Of a stretch of DNA of 64,000 nucleotides, positions 36,231 to 43,312 are shown piece after piece; positions within the stretch are counted from its first letter, which is position 1; each line of letters begins with the position of its first letter. The translations under genes and the position numbers were made by a program. Under the pieces are notes generated by a model. The model worked only from the letters and a program-made list of their open reading frames with translations, had not been told where the DNA came from and did no database searches. The stretch covers positions 4,737,360-4,801,359 of the forward strand of contig LR594584.1 of NCBI GenBank assembly GCA_901538445.1. The letters are read 5' to 3'. This stretch comes from Gemmataceae bacterium (lineage in GTDB: Bacteria; Planctomycetota; Planctomycetia; Gemmatales; Gemmataceae).

Positions 36231-37468
36231 CCAGTAGTTTCAAGTTCGGCGTTGAGGAGTAGCGGGCCGCATGGGTTTCGCCGTGAATGGAGGTTGCCAC
36301 ACCGCCGTCACGGAGATCACCCATGCGTTCCGCTCCCCAGTCTATCCCCCGCGGCCGGGCGGCTGCTTCCCGCCACCTGCGGGTCGTGCTGACCACGTGG
36401 CTGTCGGCCGCCGTTCGCCTCCCGGCCAACCGACGCGCCTGTACCCCGGCCGCCGTCTGGCAACTCCTGCTGTGGGCCGCCGCGTTCGCCCGCTCGCTCG
36501 CCGCGGCGTGTGCCGTCACCCCCGGTGCCCCGACCGGGCAGGCCGTCTGGAACGCCCTCCGGGCCGCCCTTCCGAAGCGCCGCCGCACCCTCGAACGCTG
36601 GCTCCTCCCGGCCCTCCACGCCCCACTTCCGAAGCGGCCCAAGGGGGCGTGCGTCGCGCTCGACTACCACCGCATCCCGTACTACGGCGCGCCGGACCGG
36701 AACACCACCCGAGCGAAGTCGTCGGCCGGTACCCACACGTTCCACACGTACGCCACCGCCTGTGTGGTCGGCGGGCCGGGGCGGTACACCCTCGGGCTGA
36801 CCGCGGTCGCCGAGAAGGAGCCGATGGCCGACGTCCTGGCCCGCCTACTCGATCAGGTCGCGGCGTCCCGGGTGCCGGTCCGGGCGGTTCTGCTCGACCG
36901 GGCGTTCTTCTCGATCGCCGTGATGCGCCTGCTCCAGGCCCGCCGGGTGCCGTTCGTGATCCCGGCCGTCGTCCGCGGGCGCAAGCCCCGGCCGGGCGTG
37001 CCGGCGCTCGGACTTCGGGCCGTCCGACGACGGGGGGCCGGGCGGTACGGGTACACCCACGCCGACCGCGGGCAGTCGGTTCGGGTCGCGGTCGTGGTCG
37101 CCCACAAGAGCTACCGCCACGCCCGGACCGGGCGGCGGCACACCCGCAAGCTGCTGTACCTGACGTGGCGTGTGGGCGGCGGACCGGTCGCCGTTCGGGA
37201 TCTGTACCGAACCCGGTTCGGGATCGAGAGCAGCTACCGCCAACTCGGCGAGGCGCGCCCTCGAACCGCCTGCCGGGACGGGGTGGTGCGGCTGTTGTGG
37301 GTGGCGCTGGGGCTGATCATCCGCAACGCCTGGGTGTGGGCCAACCGGGGCGAGACGCGGCCGTGGTCGCTCGCCTCGACCCGGCTCATCCTGCTGCTGG
37401 ACATCCTGGTCACCTTCACCCGTCAAACGACCGACCTCCAACCAAGACCCGCAACTTGAAACTACTGG
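36231..37468 (+). mobile_element. complete insertion sequence, 1238 bp (ISH3-like)
   Basis: Perfect 16-bp terminal inverted repeats, CCAGTAGTTTCAAGTT at 36231-36246 and its complement at 37453-37468, bracket one transposase gene. A 3-bp AAT flanks both ends (36228-36230 and 37469-37471), the candidate target duplication. The host gene reads through when the element is removed. The intact ends and open transposase suggest a recent, possibly active copy. Confidence 0.92.
36323..37459 (+). CDS. DDE transposase (IS4 superfamily, ISH3-like)
   Basis: ATG 36323 is preferred because GGAG lies 7 nt upstream (the frame opens at 36287), giving 378 residues. Catalytic acidic residues appear in ALDYHRIPYYG (first Asp), VLLDRAFFS (second Asp) and the Y-(2)-R-(3)-E box RTRFGIESSYRQ (Glu), the arrangement of the IS4 superfamily, closest in my recollection to ISH3. 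The protein is strongly basic. Its stop codon TGA lies inside the right terminal repeat, so the element is compact. No frameshift is visible. Confidence 0.9.
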   Translation: MRSAPQSIPRGRAAASRHLRVVLTTWLSAAVRLPANRRACTPAAVWQLLLWAAAFARSLAAACAVTPGAPTGQAVWNALRAALPKRRRTLERWLLPALHAPLPKRPKGACVALDYHRIPYYGAPDRNTTRAKSSAGTHTFHTYATACVVGGPGRYTLGLTAVAEKEPMADVLARLLDQVAASRVPVRAVLLDRAFFSIAVMRLLQARRVPFVIPAVVRGRKPRPGVPALGLRAVRRRGAGRYGYTHADRGQSVRVAVVVAHKSYRHARTGRRHTRKLLYLTWRVGGGPVAVRDLYRTRFGIESSYRQLGEARPRTACRDGVVRLLWVALGLIIRNAWVWANRGETRPWSLASTRLILLLDILVTFTRQTTDLQPRPAT

Positions 37469-37798
37469 AATCGGTTTGCGCGGCGTGCCACCTGAGCACG
37501 CCCGCTGCGGCCCCGGTGCGCGGCCGGGGGGTCGCGGACAATCGGCCCGGACTACCGCTGTCGGACTTCCGGGTCCACTACAACATCGACCAGGGCCGCG
37601 ACCAGATGACCGTGGTCGGGCACGTCGAACAGCTTCGCCAGAGTGCGTGTGCGGCCGCTCCCGACTGTGCCGCCCCGCACGGCCCGCTCGTAGTCCGCGT
37701 CGGGGGTCGGGCGTGCCGCGCGAAACTCGCCTTTCCCTGATCGACGCTCCCGGTCTAGACTGCCCCCTCGACGGGCACGGACGGCGGGAGGACGGCGG

Positions 37799-39058
37799 AT
37801 GCGAATCTGTGTGTACGAAGACGCGCTCGTGCGGGGGCTGGAGCCGCTCACCCTCACACGCCCGGTGGCCGACCTGATCTGCGGGCTCGACACGCTCGCC
37901 CGGAAGCAGGCGCGGTACTTCGCGGCCGCGACCGTCGGGCACCTGTGCCGCACCGGAGTGGCCGGGCTGATCCGGGGCCGGGACCCGCTGTGCCCGGTGA
38001 ACGACCCCGCGTGGCTCCGGGCCGCGCCGACCGTGCTCGTGAACGCCCGCTGGGTGCCCCCGCCGCGGCCCGCGGCCGGCGCGCCGTACCCGTTCGCCGA
38101 CGGCCCGCACCTCGGCGTCGCCGGAAACGAGGTCGCCTACGCGGTCCTCGACGTCCCGCAACTCGAGTCGCTCACGCAGAGCCCCGAGCGGTTCTCGCGG
38201 TGCATGGACGAGTGGGCGGGCACGCTCCCGACCCGCGACGTCGGCGGGACGCTCGTGAGCCGCCCGTGGGAACTCGTGGACCTGAACCCGGCCGAGATCG
38301 CCAACGACGCGGGGGCGCTCGCACCGGCCGCCGCGCCGCCCGCCGGGCTGGCCGTCGTCGGCCCGGCCGAGCGACTGTTCGTCGATCCCGCGGCGCGGAT
38401 CGACCCGATGGTCGTGTGCGACACCACGAACGGCCCGGTGGTGATCGGGCCGGGGGCCGTGGTGCAGGCGTTCACGCGGCTCGAAGGGCCGTGCGCCGTC
38501 GGGGCCGGGGCGATGGTGTTCGGTGCGAAGGTCCGCGGCGGCACGACCATCGGCCCGCACTGCCGGGTCGGCGGCGAGGTCGAGTGCAGCGTGCTCCTCG
38601 GGTACGCGAACAAGTACCACGAGGGGTTCCTCGGGCACAGCTACGTCGGCGAGTGGGTGAACCTCGCGGCCGGCACGCACACGAGCGACCTGCGGTGCGA
38701 CTACCGCCCGGTCACGGTGCCCATCGACGGGTGCGAGGTGGGCACCGGCCGCATGAAGGTGGGGGCGATCATCGGCGACCACGTCCGCACCGGGCTCGGG
38801 GTGCTGCTCGACTGCGGCAGCGTGATCGGGCCGTTCGCGCAGGTGCTGCCGAGCGGCGGGTTCGCGGCGCGGGCGATCCCCGGGTTCCACCGGGTCGGGA
38901 GTGGGGTGTCGAAGGAGCTGACCGACGTGGACCGCTTGATGGCGACCGCCGACACGGTGATGCGGCGGCGGGGCCAGGCGCTCACACCCGAACTCGAGGC
39001 CGCGTACCGCGCGATCCGCCCGCGGCCCCCGCTCGTGAGCATCCGGCGCTCCGCCTAA
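37799..39058 (+). CDS. GlmU-like sugar nucleotidyltransferase with left-handed beta-helix
   Basis: A 419-residue cytoplasmic protein. The N-terminal part (YEDALVRGLEPLTLTRPVAD then LICGLDTL) is the divergent nucleotidyltransferase domain seen in GlmU-like proteins of Bacteroidetes and planctomycetes. From about residue 200 a hexapeptide left-handed beta-helix follows (VVIGPGAVVQ, CAVGAGAMVFGAKVRGGTTI, HCRVGGEVECSVLLGYANK), as in GlmU acetyltransferase domains. The GHSYVGEWVNLAAGTHTSDL segment is typical. It is likely a UDP-GlcNAc-type pyrophosphorylase/acyltransferase; the exact sugar is unknown. Confidence 0.85.
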   Translation: MRICVYEDALVRGLEPLTLTRPVADLICGLDTLARKQARYFAAATVGHLCRTGVAGLIRGRDPLCPVNDPAWLRAAPTVLVNARWVPPPRPAAGAPYPFADGPHLGVAGNEVAYAVLDVPQLESLTQSPERFSRCMDEWAGTLPTRDVGGTLVSRPWELVDLNPAEIANDAGALAPAAAPPAGLAVVGPAERLFVDPAARIDPMVVCDTTNGPVVIGPGAVVQAFTRLEGPCAVGAGAMVFGAKVRGGTTIGPHCRVGGEVECSVLLGYANKYHEGFLGHSYVGEWVNLAAGTHTSDLRCDYRPVTVPIDGCEVGTGRMKVGAIIGDHVRTGLGVLLDCGSVIGPFAQVLPSGGFAARAIPGFHRVGSGVSKELTDVDRLMATADTVMRRRGQALTPELEAAYRAIRPRPPLVSIRRSA

Positions 39059-39060
39059 TG

Positions 39061-39158
39061 ACCAGAGGGGGAGTTACGGAGAGGGGGAGATGGGGAGCGA
39101 AGATATCCTCAGGTTTATCTCCGTGTCTCCCCATCTCCCCCTCTCGTGTCTCCCCTTC
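39061..39158. terminator. bidirectional terminator-like hairpin
   Basis: A perfect 19-bp stem (39079-39097 with 39127-39145, 29-nt loop) is extended by imperfect pairing to the ends of the interval. It is made of G/A-rich against C/T-rich sequence and sits exactly between convergent genes ending at 39058 and 39164. It probably stops transcription from both sides, though no U-tract follows. Confidence 0.6.
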
Positions 39159-39163
39159 TGGAA

Positions 39164-39649
39164 TTACCCGCCCCCCAGCTTGTTGGTCGAGGTGCCGGAG
39201 ACGTTGGCGCGGGCGGCGCGGATGCGGTTGAGCAGGTTCTGCTTGGCGATCGCGGCCGGGTCGTTGGCGGACGCGGGGGCCGGGGTCGGAACCGGGGCCT
39301 GCGGCGACGCGGGCGACGCGGCGGGCGTCGCGTGCCCGACCGACGCGTTGCCCGAGAGCCGGTCCTCGGCGTCCACGAACCCCGACTCGCCGAACATCTT
39401 CTTCAGCTCGCCCATGCGGACGACGCGCTCGATGCGGATGTAGCAGATCTCCTCGTAGGGCAGGAAGAACGCCCGGCCCTCGTCGCTGGTGCCGCCCTCG
39501 CGGCCGCGGAACACGACGTACTGGTCCTCGAACCGCGCGACCGCGTCCATCGTCAGGACCATCCCGTTCCGCAGACAGAAGTTCACCTGCGGGTGCGAGT
39601 CCTCCGGGATCCGCTTCTTGAGCAGGTCGAGGCAGTCTTCCTTACGCAT
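39164..39649 (-). CDS. conserved planctomycete hypothetical protein
   Basis: A 161-residue cytoplasmic protein. The N-terminal 95 residues look like a folded domain (EDCLDLLKKRIPEDSHPQVN, FCLRNGMVLTMDAVARFEDQ, FFLPYEEICYIRIERVVRM), alternating strands and a helix and ending in a helix around ELKKMFG. The C-terminal part is a Pro/Ala-rich linker ending in AIAKQNLLNRIRAARANVSG. The beta-rich core vaguely resembles small RNA-binding or PilZ-like folds, but I cannot assign it. It lies 138 bp downstream of the sigma factor gene on the same strand. Confidence 0.75.
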   Translation of the reverse strand: MRKEDCLDLLKKRIPEDSHPQVNFCLRNGMVLTMDAVARFEDQYVVFRGREGGTSDEGRAFFLPYEEICYIRIERVVRMGELKKMFGESGFVDAEDRLSGNASVGHATPAASPASPQAPVPTPAPASANDPAAIAKQNLLNRIRAARANVSGTSTNKLGGG

Positions 39650-39787
39650 GGCTTCCCCGGGCGAGTGTCGAGCCGATTCGAGCGGTCCCCGAGGACCGCG
39701 AAAACTCCCTCAATGGTAGCCCCTCGCGCGGCCGGAGCGAGGCGCGATTTTCCCCGGTGCGAGGATTTTCGGGCCGACCGCTCGGGT

Positions 39788-40420
39788 CTACCCCTGGAGT
39801 TCCGGGAAGATGTCCGGGGAGAGCTTGGCGGCGGTCAAGCGGTCGCGGAGCCTCTTCTTGGCCTGGAAGCGGAGGTTGGCGACGTCCTGCTCGGACAGCT
39901 CCAGCCGGGCCGCGACGTCCTGGTTCCGCCACCCCTTCACGTACATCAGCTCCAGTGCCATCAGCTTGACGTACTCGGCCTTCGCGACGAAGTCCTTGAC
40001 GCACTCGCGGAGCGCCAGGCCGAGCGCGGCCTCCTCCGTTTCGCGCTGCTCGGCGCTGCGGGCCAGGCTCGACGCGGGCCTCTGCCGCGCGTCCGCGGTC
40101 TGGCCCAGCACCTCCTCCTCGCCGTCGGTCCCGGTCGCGGCCGGCCGCCGGCCCATCTTGCGGAGCTGGTCCGTCACCTTGTGTGCGGCGATGGTGAACA
40201 GCCACGTCTGGAGGTCGCGCTTGTCGTCGAAGTTCGCGAGGCTGTTGGCGAACCCGATGAACGTCTCCTGCACCACGTCCTCGACCGAGGCGTGGTCCTT
40301 GAGCCGCCGCCGCACGTAAGCCGTGAGCCGCCCGCGGTACCGGCGGTCGATCTCAAGCCACGCGCGCGAGTCGTTCCCGCGGATCTGCTGCACCAGGACG
40401 CGGTCGGATTCGGTGGACAT
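39788..40420 (-). CDS. RNA polymerase sigma-70 factor (ECF-like)
   Basis: ATG 40420 (MSTESDRVLVQQI) is used; the frame continues upstream only through a repeat. The protein is 210 residues. Region 2 shows DRRYRGRLTAYVRRRLKDHA followed by SVEDVVQETFIGFANSL, including the core-binding and -10 recognition helices. After a variable linker, region 4 shows MYVKGWRNQDVAARLELSEQ with a helix-turn-helix. It lacks the other domains of housekeeping sigma factors. The gene lies next to a membrane Ser/Thr kinase gene, a common planctomycete pairing; a signalling link is likely but not shown. Confidence 0.9.
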   Translation of the reverse strand: MSTESDRVLVQQIRGNDSRAWLEIDRRYRGRLTAYVRRRLKDHASVEDVVQETFIGFANSLANFDDKRDLQTWLFTIAAHKVTDQLRKMGRRPAATGTDGEEEVLGQTADARQRPASSLARSAEQRETEEAALGLALRECVKDFVAKAEYVKLMALELMYVKGWRNQDVAARLELSEQDVANLRFQAKKRLRDRLTAAKLSPDIFPELQG

Positions 40421-40427
40421 GGGGAAT

Positions 40428-40526
40428 GTAGTGGATAGTGGGCAGTGGGCAGTGGGCAGTGAAGACCGGACGTGGCCTCGGGGTCTGGTCTTCACTGCCC
40501 ACTGCCCACTATCCACTATCCACTAC
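40428..40526. repeat. hairpin built from 7-bp words
   Basis: Arms of 40 nt (40428-40467 and 40487-40526, 19-nt loop) are nearly complementary. Each arm is a short tandem of 7-bp words, GTGGGCA or GTGGATA; the arms differ only in which words they use, consistent with slippage within a palindrome. It lies just before the sigma factor start codon and between two same-strand genes, so it could attenuate or process the transcript. Confidence 0.8.
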
Positions 40527-40530
40527 CCGC

Positions 40531-42858
40531 TCACAACAGGTACAGCCCGACGGCGGCCCCGGACGCGAGCACCAGCGCGCCGATCGCGAGCCACCGGGTG
40601 AGGTAGCCGCCGGTCCACTCGTCGAGCCGCAGGAACAGGAACCCGGCGACCGCGGTGGCGGCCAGCAGGCCCACGAACCGGGTCGCGTCGATCACCCGCC
40701 CGCGGGTGCGGAGGTCGCGGACTTGGTCGGCCGACACCTCGACGTCGTACTCGACGTACACCCGGTTCGGGTCGATCTTGTTCTGCTCCAGTTCGGCCCG
40801 CTCGTTCGCGTCGGGGCCGTGAACGGTCCGCGTGTCGCGGCGCACGAACTCGTTCCGCACCTCGGTCGTGGTCGGGCGGTACGCGACCGGCGGGTCGAGT
40901 TCGGCCAGCCGCCGCTGCACGGTGTCGGCGGCGACGGTCAGCGCGTCCTCGTCGGCGTCGGTCTCGGCCGGGTACGGGAGCGTGCTGGCGACGTGGGCCT
41001 TGATCGCGGGCATCGCGCCCGAGCGGAACGTGGGCCGCTGCGCCGCGGGCTTCGGGGCCGCCGCGACCGCGGGCCGGTCGACCGCCGGCCGCGGCACGCT
41101 CACGAACTGCACGCCCTTCGCGGGCGGCCCGCCGGCCGCGCCGGCAGCGACCGTGACCGACAGCGCCTCGGCCCGCGTCCGCGCCTGCTCCGCCCGGGAG
41201 TTCTGCGCGCCGCCCGGGGCCGGGGCCGGGCGGTTGCACCCGACGAGCGCCAGCACGCCGAGGAACCCGCCGATCATGAGGACGCGGCCGAACCCGCCCG
41301 CGGAGCGGGTCTTCTCGTCCGGGACGCGCCACGGGCCGACGACCTGCGCGGCGATGGCGGCGATCACGAGCGGGGCCACCCCGGCGACCGCGGCCGACGA
41401 CTCCCACGGCCACAGGAACAGGAACACGGTGGCCCAGAACGTCGCCGCGGCGACCGGGAACACCCGGACCCGCTCGCGGCGGTCGCGGTCCGTGGCGACC
41501 CACCACCGGGCCGCGGCCAGCGCCAGCGCGAAGTAGAACACGTACCGCACGCCGATCGAGAACGCCTCGGGGGTGAGCCGGTGCCCGGTCCACAGCACGA
41601 GGTCGCGGGAGCTGGCGGTCCCGGTGCCGGTCGGCAGCGCCCAGCCGTCGAGCCAGAACGCGAGCGCGCCGAGCCCGGCCCCGCCGACGAGTTGGAGGGC
41701 GCGCCGGCCCCAGGTGGTGCGGTCCGGGCGGCCCGGGACGCGGCCGAGCAGCACGACGAGCCACGTCGCGGCGGTCGCGACGAGGAAGATGCGGCCCAGG
41801 AGCGACCACGAGTTCGCGCTCTGGAGCAGCGCCCACGGGGCGGTGCAGGCGGCGCACACGACCGGCGCGACAGCGAGCCCGCCGACGAGTTCCGCCAGCC
41901 GGCCGCGGAACGTCTCGACGCGCGGCGCGACCTTCGGGGCCAGCCCCTTCACGTGGACCGGGAGCCGGAGCCGCTCGTCCACGACCGTGTCGGCGGCCGA
42001 GACCTTCGGGTCGATCAGCGGGACGTGCGTGACCGTCGCCGCGGCGTCCCGGCGGTCGCCGCCGTAGGCCGCCTCGACGGCCCGTGCGAGTTCGAGCACG
42101 GTTGCGAACCGCTTCGCCGGGTCTTTCTGGAGCGCGCGGTCCAGCACGGGGCGGACCGCGGCCGGCACTTTCGTGAGGTCGGGGGCGTCGAGTTGGTGCT
42201 TCATGAGCACCTCGGCCGCGGTCTCGCCGTCGAACGGCGGCTGGCCGGTGAGCATCTCGAACAGGATGACCCCGCACGCGTACACGTCCACGGACCGGCC
42301 GTAGTTGCCGTTCTTGATCTCGGGGGCCATGTAGTGCGGGGTGCCGACGCCGCGGGTCAGTTCGCCGCGCTCGCTGGAACTCATCCGCCGCGACAGCCCG
42401 TAGTCGCCGACCTTGAGGTGCCCGTGCTCGAGGAAGATGTTCGCGGGCTTGAGGTCGCGGTGGACGACCCCCTGGTCGTGGAGGTACCCCACGCCGCGGC
42501 ACAGCGCGCCGAACCACTCGCGGATCAGGTCGACCGGGAGCCCGTTCGGGTGCCGGTTGATGACCTGCGCGAGCGACTCGCCGAACACGTACTCCATGAC
42601 GACCCACTTCTCGCCCCGGGCGTCGGAGCGAAGGTCGTACAGGTGGACGAGGTTGGCATGCTTGAGGTTGAGGCAGTGGCCGATGCCGCGGAGTTCGGCG
42701 TCGGTGTGGCCGCGGAGCAGCTTGAGCGCGACCTCCTTGCCGCCGTCGCTGACGGCGAAGTACACCTCGCCGAACCCGCCCTGGCCAACGCCGCGCTTGA
42801 GGGTGAAGCCGTCGAGCGGCCGCTGCCCCGATCGGTAGGTGAACTTGAGCGTCGTCAT
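40531..42858 (-). CDS. membrane-anchored Ser/Thr protein kinase (PknB-type)
   Basis: ATG 42858 starts MTTLKFTYRSGQRPLDGFTL; the product is 775 residues. The kinase domain (about 15-285) has a glycine loop GVGQGGFGEVY, VALKLL with the catalytic Lys, HRDLKPANI and a DYG in place of DFG (KVGDYGLSRR), then GTPHYMAPE. After the kinase domain there are several transmembrane helices (for example IFLVATAATWLVVLLG and the pair near the C-terminus). A lipobox-like LALVGC lies between membrane parts. It should phosphorylate Ser/Thr on cytoplasmic partners in response to an envelope signal. The sigma factor gene lies directly downstream. Confidence 0.9.
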   Translation of the reverse strand: MTTLKFTYRSGQRPLDGFTLKRGVGQGGFGEVYFAVSDGGKEVALKLLRGHTDAELRGIGHCLNLKHANLVHLYDLRSDARGEKWVVMEYVFGESLAQVINRHPNGLPVDLIREWFGALCRGVGYLHDQGVVHRDLKPANIFLEHGHLKVGDYGLSRRMSSSERGELTRGVGTPHYMAPEIKNGNYGRSVDVYACGVILFEMLTGQPPFDGETAAEVLMKHQLDAPDLTKVPAAVRPVLDRALQKDPAKRFATVLELARAVEAAYGGDRRDAAATVTHVPLIDPKVSAADTVVDERLRLPVHVKGLAPKVAPRVETFRGRLAELVGGLAVAPVVCAACTAPWALLQSANSWSLLGRIFLVATAATWLVVLLGRVPGRPDRTTWGRRALQLVGGAGLGALAFWLDGWALPTGTGTASSRDLVLWTGHRLTPEAFSIGVRYVFYFALALAAARWWVATDRDRRERVRVFPVAAATFWATVFLFLWPWESSAAVAGVAPLVIAAIAAQVVGPWRVPDEKTRSAGGFGRVLMIGGFLGVLALVGCNRPAPAPGGAQNSRAEQARTRAEALSVTVAAGAAGGPPAKGVQFVSVPRPAVDRPAVAAAPKPAAQRPTFRSGAMPAIKAHVASTLPYPAETDADEDALTVAADTVQRRLAELDPPVAYRPTTTEVRNEFVRRDTRTVHGPDANERAELEQNKIDPNRVYVEYDVEVSADQVRDLRTRGRVIDATRFVGLLAATAVAGFLFLRLDEWTGGYLTRWLAIGALVLASGAAVGLYLL

Positions 42859-43312
42859 CGCTGTCCCCGTCGCGGGGCACACCGCCCCCTCAACCGAATG
42901 ATTCGCTCGCGGCGCGGGAATATTGAGGGGCCGCCCGGCCGCGCGTGGAGCCGGGGGAATTATAACGCGTCGCAGCCGGCGCGGTGCGCCGGCACCGGAA
43001 GAGTGGATGTGCCGGTGAATCAGGGCCGTCTTGGCGAGCGAGGGGGCGTCCGTCCCCCGGCTGAGCAGCGTTTCACGCTCGACGGGGGACGGGAGGGGCG
43101 GTCCGCATCGACACCTTCGTGCGGGCACACTTCCGCGAGGCGTTCCACATTCCGATGCTCCTGATCGGAGCCGAGCAGGTCGAGCAGATTGCCCGCGGCG
43201 AAGAGTTGGCGGTGTTCAACGAGCGGATTCCGCCGCGGATGCGTGCTGCCGAGCCCGAATGGGACGCACCGGCCCCCCGAGCGCGGTGCCGCAGGCGCGG
43301 GCCGGGTCGCGG
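42859..43312. other. 454-bp intergenic region with repeat and gene remnant
   Basis: No intact gene is seen. It holds the repeat module at 43033-43091. Just after it, at about 43100-43270 on the plus strand, is a stretch that reads as protein (RAHFREAFHIPMLLIGAEQV followed by EQIARGEELAVFNERIPPRM) with no credible start or stop. This is probably a fragment of a lost gene. The promoter of the kinase gene should lie at its left end. Confidence 0.45.
43033..43091. repeat. dispersed palindromic repeat, second copy
   Basis: Starting at GGCGAGCG, this 59-bp module aligns at roughly three quarters identity with the complement of 11832-11891, the right end of the MITE-like element. Both have GTCCCCCGG followed by TCACGCTC and CGGGGGAC, so both fold as hairpins. 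Two related copies 31 kb apart mark it as a repeat family. Confidence 0.7.

Larger units (their letters stand above)
35985..37740 (+). pseudogene. multiheme cytochrome c gene interrupted by an IS
   Basis: Upstream of the IS the frame carries two c-type heme motifs, LTCLACH and IGCESCHGPGSRH. Downstream of the IS (from 37469) the same protein resumes with LESVCAACHLS and the family segment YNIDQGRDQMTVVGHVEQLR. Removing 36231-37468 plus one AAT copy restores the frame exactly (LLES-VCAACH). The 5' end is unclear: from 35880 another frame shows a membrane-anchor-like helix (ILGAFLLVGAAAGAIFS), suggesting a further frameshift. The 3' end degenerates after SACAAAPDC. This is a dead gene for a periplasmic electron-transfer protein. 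Confidence 0.75.
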
